This document shows, one piece after another, positions 5,778 through 14,058 of a DNA stretch of 18,572 nucleotides. The stretch spans positions 1-18,572 of the forward strand of contig JALHUP010000394.1 of the NCBI GenBank assembly GCA_022866585.1, given 5' to 3'. The stretch's first letter is position 1; each line of letters begins with the position of its first letter. The stretch comes from Candidatus Zixiibacteriota bacterium. GTDB lineage: Bacteria > Zixibacteria > MSB-5A5 > SM1-73. Below the pieces are notes generated by a model, which did not search any database, had not been told where the DNA came from, and saw only the letters and a list, made by a program, of their open reading frames with translations. The translations under genes and the position numbers were made by a program.

Positions 5778-6329
5778 ATGAAAGAGATAAAATGTGCTTT
5801 TTGTAAGGGGAAAGGGGTGGATCCGTTCGAGCTATTATCCCACTTATCTACGTGCGCTATCTGCGGCGGAAAAGGAAAAGTTAAGATGGAGGAGCCATAT
5901 GTAAAATGCGCCTTTTGCCAGGGAACCGGAATATATCCTCACACCAGACTGAACTGCACTGTATGCTCGGGCAAAGGGGTGGTTACCTTCAGAGAACCAA
6001 AAGTAACCTGTCCAGAGTGCAAAGGCACGGGTCAGGAACACCTAACCAACCTTCCTTGTCTTAAATGCGGAGGCATAGGAGTAATAAAAAAATCCCCAGG
6101 ATCCGCAGGAGAGGAGAAGATCTCCCGGAGTCATGCAGGCAAAAAGGCGGCTCCAAAAAGCACTACTGAAGCGGCAGAAGTAAACAATCCGAGCTCGGCC
6201 GAAGCCGAAGTGAAAATAGTAGAAGAGTCCAAGGACTTTCCCGGAGAAGGCGAGCAGATTGCGGAGGAGGTTGGTGCTTCTACCAAAAAGGCTGAAAAAT
6301 TGGTGACAAACCCCGAATACTCTGAGTAA
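5778..6329 (+). CDS. Protein with six CxxCxGxG motifs (DnaJ-type zinc-finger protein)
   Basis: A 183-aa protein. Six CxxCxGxG motifs begin at residues 6, 26, 44, 60, 78 and 94, forming three successive pairs of about 36 residues each. DnaJ/Hsp40 has four such motifs binding two zinc ions; six would give three zinc sites. There is no J-domain and no client-binding beta domain. The last ~80 residues are acidic and low in complexity (many Glu, Ala, Lys, Ser). The likely role is binding or holding unfolded protein, here probably gas vesicle subunits. The cluster's GvpF/L at 12363 carries the missing J-domain. I chose the ATG at 5778 because AGGGTGAT lies 7-8 bases upstream and the zinc motif follows directly. 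An upstream in-frame GTG at 5721 would start inside the inverted repeat. Confidence 0.8.
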   Translation: MKEIKCAFCKGKGVDPFELLSHLSTCAICGGKGKVKMEEPYVKCAFCQGTGIYPHTRLNCTVCSGKGVVTFREPKVTCPECKGTGQEHLTNLPCLKCGGIGVIKKSPGSAGEEKISRSHAGKKAAPKSTTEAAEVNNPSSAEAEVKIVEESKDFPGEGEQIAEEVGASTKKAEKLVTNPEYSE

Positions 6330-6395
6330 AAAATCTATTTATAGAGATAAAACGAGAACAAAAAGCTGTAAAACATAGGGAAGGAGTCTGTTAAG

Positions 6396-7316
6396 ATGGC
6401 ATTGATTGAAGAGTCCACGGCTGTATTGGAGCCTTCTCCTTTGCCGGATTTTGTGGAGACCAAAGCCATAAAGGAGATAACCGAACGCGCCTTAGCTTAC
6501 GTAAAGGCGGGATTTCCGGTTCACTTCAGAGGACCTACCGGAACCGGAAAGACCAGTCTGGCTATGCATGTTGCCGGCAAGATCGGTCGCCCGGTGGTAA
6601 TGCTTCATGGAGATGAGGAATTAACCACCTCAGATCTGGTGGGGAGAGAAAGCGGTTATAAACGGAGAAAATTCGTGGACCAGTATATATCGCGTGTCTA
6701 TAAATTAGAGGAGACCGCACAAAAAAGCTGGGTGGACCATCGTCTGACAGTTGCCTGTAAACATGGATTGACCCTGATCTATGATGAGTTCACCCGGTCC
6801 AGACCGGAAACCAATAATGTTTTACTTTCCATTTTACAGGAAAAGATGATGACTCTCCCTGATGCCAGAGGAGAGGAGAGCTACCTGAAGATTCATCCGG
6901 ATTTCTGTGCACTCTTCACCAGCAATCCGGAGGAGTATGCCGGAGTTCATAAGGGCGCGGATGCTTTAAGGGATAGGATGATTACCATAGATTTGGATCA
7001 CTTTGACCAAGAGACTGAAATCGCTATAACCAAAGCTAAGTCCGACGGTCTAAATCCCAAAGGAGTGGAGAAGATAGTAAATGTGGTCAGGGGTTTAAGG
7101 GCACAGGGAAGGTGTGAATTTGCTCCAACCGTCCGGGCAAGTGTTATGATTGCCAGGACACTTGGGGTCCAAAATATTCCGGTCAGTGCTAAGAATAAGG
7201 AATTTGTCAAGATATGTGAGGATATCTTAGCTTCTGAGACCTCAAGAATTGGCAAGAAAATCAGGCGGGAGAAAGTCAAGGCACAAGTGAGACGTTTGGT
7301 CTTAAAGTACTGCTAA
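6396..7316 (+). CDS. gvpN: Gas vesicle protein GvpN (MoxR-type AAA+ ATPase)
   Basis: A 306-aa protein with the GvpN architecture. Walker A GPTGTGKT is at residues 46-53, HGDEELTTSDLVG follows at about 71-83, and Walker B LTLIYDE ends with Asp130-Glu131. Next come FTRSRPETNNVLLSILQE and the sensor region FTSNPEEYAGVHKG. GvpN is a conserved ATPase required for vesicle growth in the species studied, probably acting as a remodelling chaperone with GvpO. Length is normal. AAGGAG at 6381-6386 fixes the ATG. The gene starts 66 bases after the zinc-finger gene and is followed by a 57-bp gap. Confidence 0.95.
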   Translation: MALIEESTAVLEPSPLPDFVETKAIKEITERALAYVKAGFPVHFRGPTGTGKTSLAMHVAGKIGRPVVMLHGDEELTTSDLVGRESGYKRRKFVDQYISRVYKLEETAQKSWVDHRLTVACKHGLTLIYDEFTRSRPETNNVLLSILQEKMMTLPDARGEESYLKIHPDFCALFTSNPEEYAGVHKGADALRDRMITIDLDHFDQETEIAITKAKSDGLNPKGVEKIVNVVRGLRAQGRCEFAPTVRASVMIARTLGVQNIPVSAKNKEFVKICEDILASETSRIGKKIRREKVKAQVRRLVLKYC

Positions 7317-7373
7317 GTGTAGAGGAAGGCAAAGATATGATCCCAGAAGCAGGTCAAGGAGAGGAGAAATAGT

Positions 7374-7733
7374 ATGCCTAATATCCCCGGGATAGACAAA
7401 GTGAGAACCCTTAAGAACATTAACTCGCGCTCCATACCTGATCATATGGCCGAACCCTATGTCAACATGTTAATGCTTAGTAAAGAGAAAGGAGTACTGG
7501 AAAGAGAGGGAATGAGATTAGATGCTAGGAGAGAGGCGCTAGTCGAACGGTTAGAAGAAATCGAAAGTGCAATTGATAGATTGCGAAGGCATCAGAAAAA
7601 GATTGAAAAGAAAAGAAAATTCGACTGGGATGCGACCGGGCTGAAGATAAAAGAAGAGGCTGACCCGGAACAGCCCAAAAAGCCAAAAACCGGAATAGGT
7701 TGGAAAATAAGAAGCTTAAAAAGGAATATATAA
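7374..7733 (+). CDS. Small coiled-coil protein of the gas vesicle cluster
   Basis: A 119-aa protein that I cannot assign to a named family. Residues ~1-30 are polar and globular-like (PGIDKVRTLKNIN). Residues ~38-85 form a strong coiled coil rich in Arg, Glu and Leu. The C-terminus is Lys-rich with KRKFDWDATGLKI, a block that loosely echoes GFDWGAEKLSL near the N-terminus of the Hsp20-like protein two genes downstream. GAGGAG 8-9 bases upstream supports the ATG at 7374. It follows gvpN by 57 bases. No catalytic motif is visible; a structural or adaptor role in vesicle assembly is inferred only from context. Confidence 0.65.
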   Translation: MPNIPGIDKVRTLKNINSRSIPDHMAEPYVNMLMLSKEKGVLEREGMRLDARREALVERLEEIESAIDRLRRHQKKIEKKRKFDWDATGLKIKEEADPEQPKKPKTGIGWKIRSLKRNI

Positions 7734-7830
7734 AATCTCTTACTCACCTTTGAAGAAGAGTTCTCCTCCAATTTAGTTACTGAAATTTTTGAAAATGATG
7801 AGAATCTCAGGGACTTAACAAAAAAAGATT

Positions 7831-8004
7831 ATGGACGCGCAAAGGCTGAAAGAAAGAATCAGGGCTTGTGAGCTAAAAATAAGTGATATGGAACAACAGC
7901 TTTTGATATTAAGAATGAAAATCGAAAGAGAGAGACAAATCCTAAAGGGATACCAGGAAAGTCTCAAAAACCAAAACTATGTAGTGATGAAGGAGAGATG
8001 TTAA
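7831..8004 (+). CDS. 57-aa coiled-coil protein
   Basis: An ATG at 7831 opens a 57-codon frame ending at TAA 8002-8004, one base before the ATG of the Hsp20-like gene. The protein begins MDAQRLKERIRACELK and is one continuous helix with heptad spacing of Leu, Ile and Met, followed by KNQNYVVMKERC. The next gene's ribosome site (AAGGAGA) lies in its last codons, a typical coupling arrangement. Its own ribosome site is weak. Charged coiled-coil composition and tight spacing favour a real gene over chance. Confidence 0.55.
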   Translation: MDAQRLKERIRACELKISDMEQQLLILRMKIERERQILKGYQESLKNQNYVVMKERC

Positions 8005-8005
8005 G

Positions 8006-8545
8006 ATGGGTAAGAACAAGGAAAAAACAGAAGAAAAGGCCGGATTCGATTGGGGTGCTGAAAAACTTAGCCTGGGCGGAGTATTCAAAGGAATCAGCAA
8101 TTTGATCGACTTAGCCGCCAAGTTGCAACAGGAGGGCAAATCGGAAATTTCTCACTCCGGCGAGATAAAAGGTCTGGGTTCGAAAGGAGCTAAAGCGGTC
8201 TACGGTTTCTCTATAAAACTGGGGGGACTTACAGGGGAATCACCTCAGGTTGAAACCTTTGGCAATATCAAAAAGGACAAAAAGGGAGCTCCGGTAGTTG
8301 AGGAAGTCAGAGAACCTCTGGTGGACATTTTCGACGAGGCTAACAAAATAACAATTATTGCTGAGATACCCGGGGTCGAGGAGGAAAAAATCAAGATAGA
8401 AATAAAGGATGACATTTTGGAGCTTAAAGCCGAGGATTCAGATAAGAAATATCAAAAAGAGATTCTTTTGCCATCGAAAGTCAAAGAAGAGTCGGTTCGC
8501 TCAACTTACAAAAACGGAGTGCTGAAGATCACACTAACCAAATAA
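8006..8545 (+). CDS. gvpH: Hsp20/alpha-crystallin-family gas vesicle protein (GvpH-like)
   Basis: A 179-aa protein. The last ~80 residues (101-179) are an alpha-crystallin domain: REPLVDIFDEANKITIIAEIPGVEEEKI, KDDILELKAE, and the final NGVLKITL with the family-typical NGVL. The N-terminal ~100 residues are specific to gas vesicle Hsp20 proteins: GFDWGAEKLSLGG, a hydrophobic helix, and a Gly-rich linker. GvpH in haloarchaea binds other Gvp proteins as a small heat-shock chaperone. A second, different Hsp20-like gene is at 14059. AAGGAGA 8 bases upstream fixes the ATG, one base after the 57-aa gene. The protein stops right after the crystallin domain, with no C-terminal IxI tail. Confidence 0.85.
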   Translation: MGKNKEKTEEKAGFDWGAEKLSLGGVFKGISNLIDLAAKLQQEGKSEISHSGEIKGLGSKGAKAVYGFSIKLGGLTGESPQVETFGNIKKDKKGAPVVEEVREPLVDIFDEANKITIIAEIPGVEEEKIKIEIKDDILELKAEDSDKKYQKEILLPSKVKEESVRSTYKNGVLKITLTK

Positions 8546-8656
8546 AGGGGGTGATTTTTGGAGTTTTTCAATTAACGTAGTTCGTCAAGCTAACCAATAA
8601 GGGAATCTAAATTTCTCTTTAAAGCGCTAACCTTTTAACCGAATTAGGAGGTTAAA

Positions 8657-9844
8657 ATGAAGACCAGATTTTTCCTTGCGTTTTTCCTGGCAGCCCTTTT
8701 ATGCTTTGCACAAATAAGTTCAGCCCAGTTGGCTGGAGTCGACTTCAACACAACAGGTGGAGGCGCCAAAGCCAGAGGGATGGGTGGAGCCTTCATGGGA
8801 GTGGCGGATGATGCTACCGCTATGTTTTGGAACCCAGCCGGTGTCTCGCAGATTAAGAAAACTGAGTTTACCATGGAATTCAAAAACAGCTTTAACCAAT
8901 GGACCTTAAAGGACCCCACCCAAAAGTCTAAATCCAATCAAACCTACAGTTCTATAAATCTTGTTAGCTGGGCCTATCCGTTTAAGTTTTCGGAGAAAAA
9001 CTCAGTCTTGGGGGTGGCTTATCAGAAGCTGGCGGATTTGTATCTTTTGGAGGAGAACCAATCCTACAGATATGAGAGTAGGGGTAGCTTGGATGCGATT
9101 ACTACCGCCCTCGGAATAAACCTTAGCCCTCAGATTTCTCTGGGCCTCTCCGTCAATTTGATTCTCAATGGCGTAGACCAGACCATGCTAGACAAAGCCC
9201 ATTCTTCCTGGGAAGAAAACCATACCAGCTTCTCCGGATTGAATTTCAACCTGGGAACCATTTATCATTACAGAGATAGACTTAACTTGGGCTTTGTTCT
9301 CAGGACCCCCTTTGACCTGACTCAAAGGGAAAAGATTACCGGGGCCTATGCGATCTCTTTACCAGAAGGAAAAGGTGGAATCAGTATGCCTCTTATCTTT
9401 GGACTGGGCTCTTCTTATAAGGCAACCGAGAAGCTCACCTTGGCTTTAGATTTTGAATCCAAAAGATACTCCACGTCAGATCAGGTTAAGCCCAGCTGGC
9501 TTTATCATCAGAACCTGATTTTAGCTGATCAGGCAGATACAACCTACAGCTTGGGATGGAAAGACTGCAATCAGTTTCGTTTGGGAGCGGAGTATCTCTG
9601 GTCCACCAGTTTAGGGATAATTCCTTTAAGAGCAGGCTATCGCAACGAGCCCAAGGTTTACTCCGATGCCAAGGGACAACAGATAGTGGGCAATGTCTTC
9701 TGCTTGGGTTCGGGGTTAGTTCTGGACAAGATCTCATTTGATCTGGCTTATGAGGCGACCCTAACAAAGATCGATGGAGGAAACTCAACTTCTCTGGACG
9801 AGTTCAAAAATAACGTCTTTTTCTCCACCAAAGTTTGGTTTTAG
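8657..9844 (+). CDS. PorV/FadL-like outer-membrane beta-barrel protein
   Basis: A 395-aa protein with a clear signal peptide (MKTR, a hydrophobic core to about residue 20, then SSA before QLAGV) and the family-typical block ARGMGGAFMGVADDATAMFWNPAG. The rest alternates beta strands with aromatic ends and closes with FSTKVWF, an aromatic C-terminus typical of outer-membrane barrels. It belongs to the OmpP1/FadL-PorV-PorQ group, with roles such as lipid uptake or type IX secretion in other bacteria. Nothing links such proteins to gas vesicles, which are cytosolic, so its place mid-cluster is odd. TTAGGAGG 8 bases upstream fixes the start. A 111-bp gap precedes it, with GCTAACC repeated at 8589 and 8626, so it may have its own promoter. 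Confidence 0.85.
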   Translation: MKTRFFLAFFLAALLCFAQISSAQLAGVDFNTTGGGAKARGMGGAFMGVADDATAMFWNPAGVSQIKKTEFTMEFKNSFNQWTLKDPTQKSKSNQTYSSINLVSWAYPFKFSEKNSVLGVAYQKLADLYLLEENQSYRYESRGSLDAITTALGINLSPQISLGLSVNLILNGVDQTMLDKAHSSWEENHTSFSGLNFNLGTIYHYRDRLNLGFVLRTPFDLTQREKITGAYAISLPEGKGGISMPLIFGLGSSYKATEKLTLALDFESKRYSTSDQVKPSWLYHQNLILADQADTTYSLGWKDCNQFRLGAEYLWSTSLGIIPLRAGYRNEPKVYSDAKGQQIVGNVFCLGSGLVLDKISFDLAYEATLTKIDGGNSTSLDEFKNNVFFSTKVWF

Positions 9845-9930
9845 AAGACCAAAGACGTGCACTTAGGTGAGGCAATAGCCTTAAGAAAGAACAGAGGGGA
9901 TAGAGCTTAAAAATCTTCGATGGAGGAATC

Positions 9931-12084
9931 GTGACAGACGACAAGACCGTTTCCCTAAGTCTGAAAGTGCAGGAAGCTCTGACCAAGGATGTGGGAAGAG
10001 TGATAGCCAGAGTCGATCCTGAAGATATGAAAGGGATAGATGCAGAGGTGGGTGACATCATTCAGATTTCAGGCAAGCGAAAGACAGTGGCAAAGGTTAT
10101 GCCCGCCTACATAGAGGATAGGGGGAAGAAGATTATCCAGATAGATGGGATCATCAGGGAAAACGGTAAGGTGAGCTTAGACGAGAAAGTGAGCATTCAG
10201 AAAACTTCTTATAAGCCGGCTTCAAAGATAGTTTTATCCCCTCTCTCTTTTGTTGGACCACTGGGGAAGGATAAAGACACCAAGTATATTGGAAGACTTC
10301 TGGAAGGGATTCCTTTGGTTGAGGGTGACCGGGTAAGGGCCACCCTTTTTGGAACTCGGTCCCAGGACTTTACGGTTTTGGAGGCTTTCCCTCCTAAGGA
10401 AGTAGTTTTGATTCAGCCCACCACTTCCATCCGGATAAAATCGGAGGAGGCCGTTGAGGAAAAAGGAGTTAAAATATCTTATGAGGATATTGGTGGTCTG
10501 CACAAGGAGATTCAGAGGATAAGAGAAATGATAGAGCTTCCTTTAAAGTATCCGCAAATCTTTCAAAGATTGGGTATAGATGCACCTAAAGGGGTACTGC
10601 TTCATGGTCCGCCGGGATGCGGAAAGACCTTGATCGCAAGAGCCGTGGTCAATGAGACCGATGCCTATTTTGTTCACATTTCCGGACCTGAGGTGATGGG
10701 GAAGTTCTACGGGGAGAGCGAAGCCCGATTAAGAGCAGTATTTGAGGAGGGTTCAGCTAATGTGCCCTCCATAGTGTTTATCGATGAGATAGATGCCATC
10801 GCTCCTAAAAGAGAGGAGATGGGTGGCGAAAGACAAGTGGAGAGAAGAGTGGTGGCTCAGCTTCTGGCACTGATGGATGGTTTAGAGTCCCGAGGTCAGG
10901 TTATTGTTATCGGGGCGACCAACATCCCCAACACCTTGGATCCAGCTTTGAGAAGACCGGGCAGATTCGACCGGGAGATCTGTATCGGGATTCCGGACAA
11001 GAAAGGAAGGCTGGAGATATTGCACATTCATACCCGGGGAATGCCGTTGGCAAAAGATGTGGATTTGGAAAAATTGGCTGAGATCACCCATGGTTTTGTG
11101 GGAGCGGATTTGGAAGCTTTGTGCCGGGAAGCCGCCATGTCGGCTTTAAGGAAGATCTTTCCCAAGATAGATTTTCAATTAGATGAGATTCCATATGAGT
11201 TAATTCTTGAATTAGAAGTCGGCATGGAGAACTTCTATGAGGCCTTAAAAGAGGTGGAGCCTTCGGCCATAAGAGAGGTTTTTGTGGAGATTCCCGAGGT
11301 GAAATGGGAGGAGGTGGGAGGGCTGGATGATATAAAACAAAAACTTAAAGAATCGGTGGAATGGCCGCTTAAATACCCGCAGTTGTTTGAGAAAGCAAAT
11401 ACCAAGCCCCCCAAAGGCATTATTATCTACGGTCATCCCGGGACGGGAAAAACGCTTCTGGCTAAGGCTGTGGCTCATGAGAGCGGTATTAACTTTATCC
11501 CGATCAAGGGTCCGGCTCTGATGTCCAAATATATTGGGGAGAGTGAAAAAGGGGTGAGAGAAGCCTTTAAAAAAGCAAAACAGGTTTCCCCCTGTATCCT
11601 CTTCTTCGACGAAATCGATGCCTTAGCTCCGATGAGGGGAGGAGGAGTTAGTGATGCTCACGTATCCGAGCGGGTGATTAGTCAATTCTTGACGGAGCTG
11701 GATGGAATAGAGGAGCTTAAAGGGGTGTTAGTTCTGGGGGCCACCAATCGTATGGATATCCTGGACCCAGCCTTGCTTCGGGCGGGGAGGTTTGACCTCT
11801 TATTGGAACTCCCCATCCCGAATGAAAAAGCACGATGGGAGATCTTCAAAATACACACCAGGGGGAAACCGTTAGCCCAGGAGGTGGATTTGAAAGCCTT
11901 AGCTAGCGGGACCGCCAACTGTGTCGGGTCAGACATAGAATTCATCTGCCGCAGAGCGTCCCTCTCGGCTATTCGGGATTATGTGGGAAAAGATAAAAAA
12001 GATCACTCTAATTTTGAGATCAAAGCCAAACACTTCGACCAAGCCATTGGTGAGATGGCGGAAAGAAAGGAGGGAGTAAAGTGA
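9931..12084 (+). CDS. CDC48/VAT-family double AAA ATPase
   Basis: A 717-aa protein with the full p97/CDC48 layout. The double-psi barrel N domain (about 8-90) and CDC48_2 part are followed by the D1 and D2 AAA modules. D1 has Walker A GPPGCGKT at 226-233 and Walker B VFIDE with Asp285-Glu286. D2 has Walker A GHPGTGKT at 501-508 and FFDE with Asp560-Glu561. Arg-finger blocks RRPGRFDRE and LRAGRFDLL are present. The D2 P-loop has His where Pro is usual. These hexamers unfold and extract proteins. In bacteria they are rare, and gas vesicle clusters are one of the places where they occur. A GTG start at 9931 is supported by GGAGG 6 bases upstream. The stop overlaps the next gene (ATGA). Confidence 0.92.
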   Translation: MTDDKTVSLSLKVQEALTKDVGRVIARVDPEDMKGIDAEVGDIIQISGKRKTVAKVMPAYIEDRGKKIIQIDGIIRENGKVSLDEKVSIQKTSYKPASKIVLSPLSFVGPLGKDKDTKYIGRLLEGIPLVEGDRVRATLFGTRSQDFTVLEAFPPKEVVLIQPTTSIRIKSEEAVEEKGVKISYEDIGGLHKEIQRIREMIELPLKYPQIFQRLGIDAPKGVLLHGPPGCGKTLIARAVVNETDAYFVHISGPEVMGKFYGESEARLRAVFEEGSANVPSIVFIDEIDAIAPKREEMGGERQVERRVVAQLLALMDGLESRGQVIVIGATNIPNTLDPALRRPGRFDREICIGIPDKKGRLEILHIHTRGMPLAKDVDLEKLAEITHGFVGADLEALCREAAMSALRKIFPKIDFQLDEIPYELILELEVGMENFYEALKEVEPSAIREVFVEIPEVKWEEVGGLDDIKQKLKESVEWPLKYPQLFEKANTKPPKGIIIYGHPGTGKTLLAKAVAHESGINFIPIKGPALMSKYIGESEKGVREAFKKAKQVSPCILFFDEIDALAPMRGGGVSDAHVSERVISQFLTELDGIEELKGVLVLGATNRMDILDPALLRAGRFDLLLELPIPNEKARWEIFKIHTRGKPLAQEVDLKALASGTANCVGSDIEFICRRASLSAIRDYVGKDKKDHSNFEIKAKHFDQAIGEMAERKEGVK

Positions 12085-12257
12085 TGAACAATGCCACAAA
12101 GTTCTGGGGAATTTTGTTGTTTGTGGTTGGCATAGTTTTCCTTTTGGCCAACTATGCCGTGATTCCAGAGACGGTAAGTAAATTCTGGCCTGTGGTTTTG
12201 CTGGGAATCGGGCTAAAACTATTTTTTACCAAAGAAGGACAGGTTAGCAGGGCCTAA
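12084..12257 (+). CDS. 57-aa membrane protein (LiaF/DUF5668-type transmembrane pair)
   Basis: ATG at 12084 overlaps the stop of the CDC48-like gene and opens a 57-codon frame ending at TAA 12255-12257. The product has two hydrophobic helices, about residues 7-25 (FWGILLFVVGIVFLLANY) and 33-48 (KFWPVVLLGIGLKLFF). This is the pattern of the small LiaI/LiaF-type transmembrane domain (WGxLLxxxGxxFLL ... FWPxxLxGIGL). Translational coupling with the ATPase suggests it works with it, perhaps as a membrane anchor. A stable hairpin follows at 12288-12319. Confidence 0.75.
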   Translation: MNNATKFWGILLFVVGIVFLLANYAVIPETVSKFWPVVLLGIGLKLFFTKEGQVSRA

Positions 12258-12287
12258 AACCTTTTCACCCCCTGCTCTGTTCACCCG

Positions 12288-12319
12288 GGGGAAGGATGCT
12301 ATGGAAAACATCCTTCCCC
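12288..12319 (+). terminator. Strong hairpin between the 57-aa gene and gvpF
   Basis: A perfect 11-bp stem (GGGGAAGGATG at 12288-12298 with 12309-12319) and a 10-nt loop. No T-run follows immediately; TATTTTTATAT begins about 20 bases later. It may be a partial terminator or a processing and stability element dividing the cluster into an upstream and a downstream block. Confidence 0.5.
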
Positions 12320-12362
12320 ACCCCCATGAAAAGGCCATATTTTTATATCGGCAGAGAGTCAG

Positions 12363-13433
12363 ATGTCTGAAAAAGGAAAATACATTTACGGAATAATCCA
12401 GTCAAACGGAAAGAGAGGTTTCGGTTCGATTGGACTGGGTAACCCTAAGAAAGAGGTATATACAATTCCACATCAGGATATTAGTGCGGTGGTTAGCGAC
12501 TTAGCGATTATAGCGTACCCTTCCATGACCAAAGATAAGGTGGTTTCCGATCTTTTTGGGCATCAGTCGGTTATCGAGAAAGTAATGGGAAATCATACCA
12601 TTATACCCATGAAATTCGGAACATTTGTCGAAGGGAAAGAAGAAGTAGCCAAGATCTTGAAAAGTGGCTATGAACAATTTAGAAAGGCCATTAGCTTGCT
12701 ATACAACAAAATAGAGTTAGATGTAGTCGCTTTATGGAATAGAGAGACAATTTTCAAAGAGCTGGCAGAGGAGGAAGAAATCAAAGAGTTTAAAGAAAAG
12801 GTAGCTTCCAATCCGGCTGGTCCGCAACTTTATGACCAGATAAGTTTAGGTAGAATGGTAGAAAAATCTCTGAAGAAGAAAACTCTTGAGTATGGGGAAG
12901 AGATCTTATGCGCTCTAAAGGAAAAAGCTGAGGATTTCTGCATCCATGATACTTTGGATGATATTATGATATTAAACTCCTCTTTTCTTTTAGATAAAGA
13001 CAGAGAAAAAGATTTTGATAAAAAGTTAAATGAGTTGGATGAAACATACAAAAAGAGGATTAACTTCAGATGTGTGGGACCATTAGCCCCTTATAGTTTT
13101 AGTACAATTGAAGTGAAAAAGTTAGGATTTGAGGCTATCGATCAAGCCAGGAGGCTATTGGGGTTGGGGGAAGAAGCTAGCCTATCGGAGATCAAAAGCG
13201 CACATCGAAAGTTGGTCTTTAAGTATCACCCCGATAAAAATCCTCAAAAAAGCTCTTTTGATAAAGGATTCAACGAGTTGACTCAAGCTTATAAGCTTTT
13301 GCTTGAATATTGTCAATCTGATCTTGAGGCGCAGAAGTCGTGCCTTTGCTCTTTGCGAAAAGAAGATGTTGGGGATTCTATGCTAATTAAAATTCTGAAA
13401 ACCTCAGAGGAGCCGAAAAGGAAGAGAGCTTGA
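12363..13433 (+). CDS. gvpF: Gas vesicle protein GvpF/GvpL with C-terminal J-domain
   Basis: A 356-aa protein. Residues 1-~250 are a GvpL/GvpF domain: GKYIYGII, SAVVSDLAIIAYP, HQSVIEKVMGNHTIIPMKFGT, SLGRMVEKSL, and FRCVGPLAPYSF at the end. Residues ~257-318 are a DnaJ J-domain: ARRLLGLGEEASLSEIKSAHRKL, the catalytic HPD at 289-291, DKNPQ, then FNELTQAYKLL. The HPD tripeptide is what stimulates Hsp70 ATPase, so this GvpF/L can probably recruit DnaK to the nascent vesicle or to GvpA. Ordinary GvpF/L proteins are 210-280 aa without this domain; a Lys/Arg-rich tail ends the fusion. The ATG at 12363 has only a weak GAGAG site. The next gene starts within its stop codon (TTGA). Confidence 0.9.
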   Translation: MSEKGKYIYGIIQSNGKRGFGSIGLGNPKKEVYTIPHQDISAVVSDLAIIAYPSMTKDKVVSDLFGHQSVIEKVMGNHTIIPMKFGTFVEGKEEVAKILKSGYEQFRKAISLLYNKIELDVVALWNRETIFKELAEEEEIKEFKEKVASNPAGPQLYDQISLGRMVEKSLKKKTLEYGEEILCALKEKAEDFCIHDTLDDIMILNSSFLLDKDREKDFDKKLNELDETYKKRINFRCVGPLAPYSFSTIEVKKLGFEAIDQARRLLGLGEEASLSEIKSAHRKLVFKYHPDKNPQKSSFDKGFNELTQAYKLLLEYCQSDLEAQKSCLCSLRKEDVGDSMLIKILKTSEEPKRKRA

Positions 13434-14056
13434 GAAAACTAATCTACGTTCCGGTCATCCATACTGAGGCGGATATGGGCTCTGTGGCCAAGCCGGTAAA
13501 AAAGGAATACATCCAAAGGTATGGTCTTAAAAGATGGCAGGAACACATAAATGCCATCAACAGCATGTGGAGGGGGATAAGACAAAAGATATTGGCTTTA
13601 GAATTGGATTATAACCAGACGAAAATCTATCAGGATGGACTGCCGGTTTGCAACAAAGAGTTAGCCATAGCTTCTGATCTGGCGCAAGCGGGCAATGAAA
13701 ACTATAAGATCATTTTAGAATTGATTCACCGCGGAGCAAAGTTAATTGGGACAGAGGATCCGGGGCTTCTTTTGGAAGAGTATCACTATATCAAAAATGT
13801 CACTAAAATTAACGATCTGGGGGAGAAAGAAATAGCCATCAAGAAATACGAGAAGAAAGCCGCGGACCTACTCGAAAGAAGAGATGCATACATTGCCAAT
13901 AGGATCGCCCAGACGCTTTTGGAGGGGGAAGTGGGGATTCTTTTTATGGGGCTGAGACACCTGGTGGATGAAAAATTACCCCAGGACATAGAGGTCAGTT
14001 ATCTGATCTACCGATTACCATTTAAAGAAAACTATCACATTTCAAGAAAACTGTAA
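13430..14056 (+). CDS. Hypothetical protein, possible EreA/ChaN/TraB-like fold
   Basis: A 208-aa protein with a TTG start at 13430 overlapping the GvpF stop (TTGA), supported by AAGGAAGAGAG just upstream. I do not recognise it securely. It has scattered conserved-looking spots: YVPVIHTEADMG near the N-terminus, LIGTEDPG around 105-112, RRDAYIANRIAQTLL around 150-164, and GILFMGLRHLV around 169-178. This order (His/Glu early, Arg-Asp with helix, then a G-x-x-H strand) is loosely like the TraB/EreA/ChaN-like superfamily, but this is a weak resemblance. There is no signal peptide or membrane helix. Overlap with gvpF points to co-translation and a role in the vesicle system. Confidence 0.65.
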   Translation: MRKLIYVPVIHTEADMGSVAKPVKKEYIQRYGLKRWQEHINAINSMWRGIRQKILALELDYNQTKIYQDGLPVCNKELAIASDLAQAGNENYKIILELIHRGAKLIGTEDPGLLLEEYHYIKNVTKINDLGEKEIAIKKYEKKAADLLERRDAYIANRIAQTLLEGEVGILFMGLRHLVDEKLPQDIEVSYLIYRLPFKENYHISRKL

Positions 14057-14058
14057 GG

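Noticed and set aside
7734..7871. Open frame continuing past the stop of the 119-aa gene (about 45 codons)
   Set aside because: It looks mildly protein-like but has no start codon with a ribosome site and overlaps the 57-aa gene in another frame. It may be a decayed tail; not enough to call.
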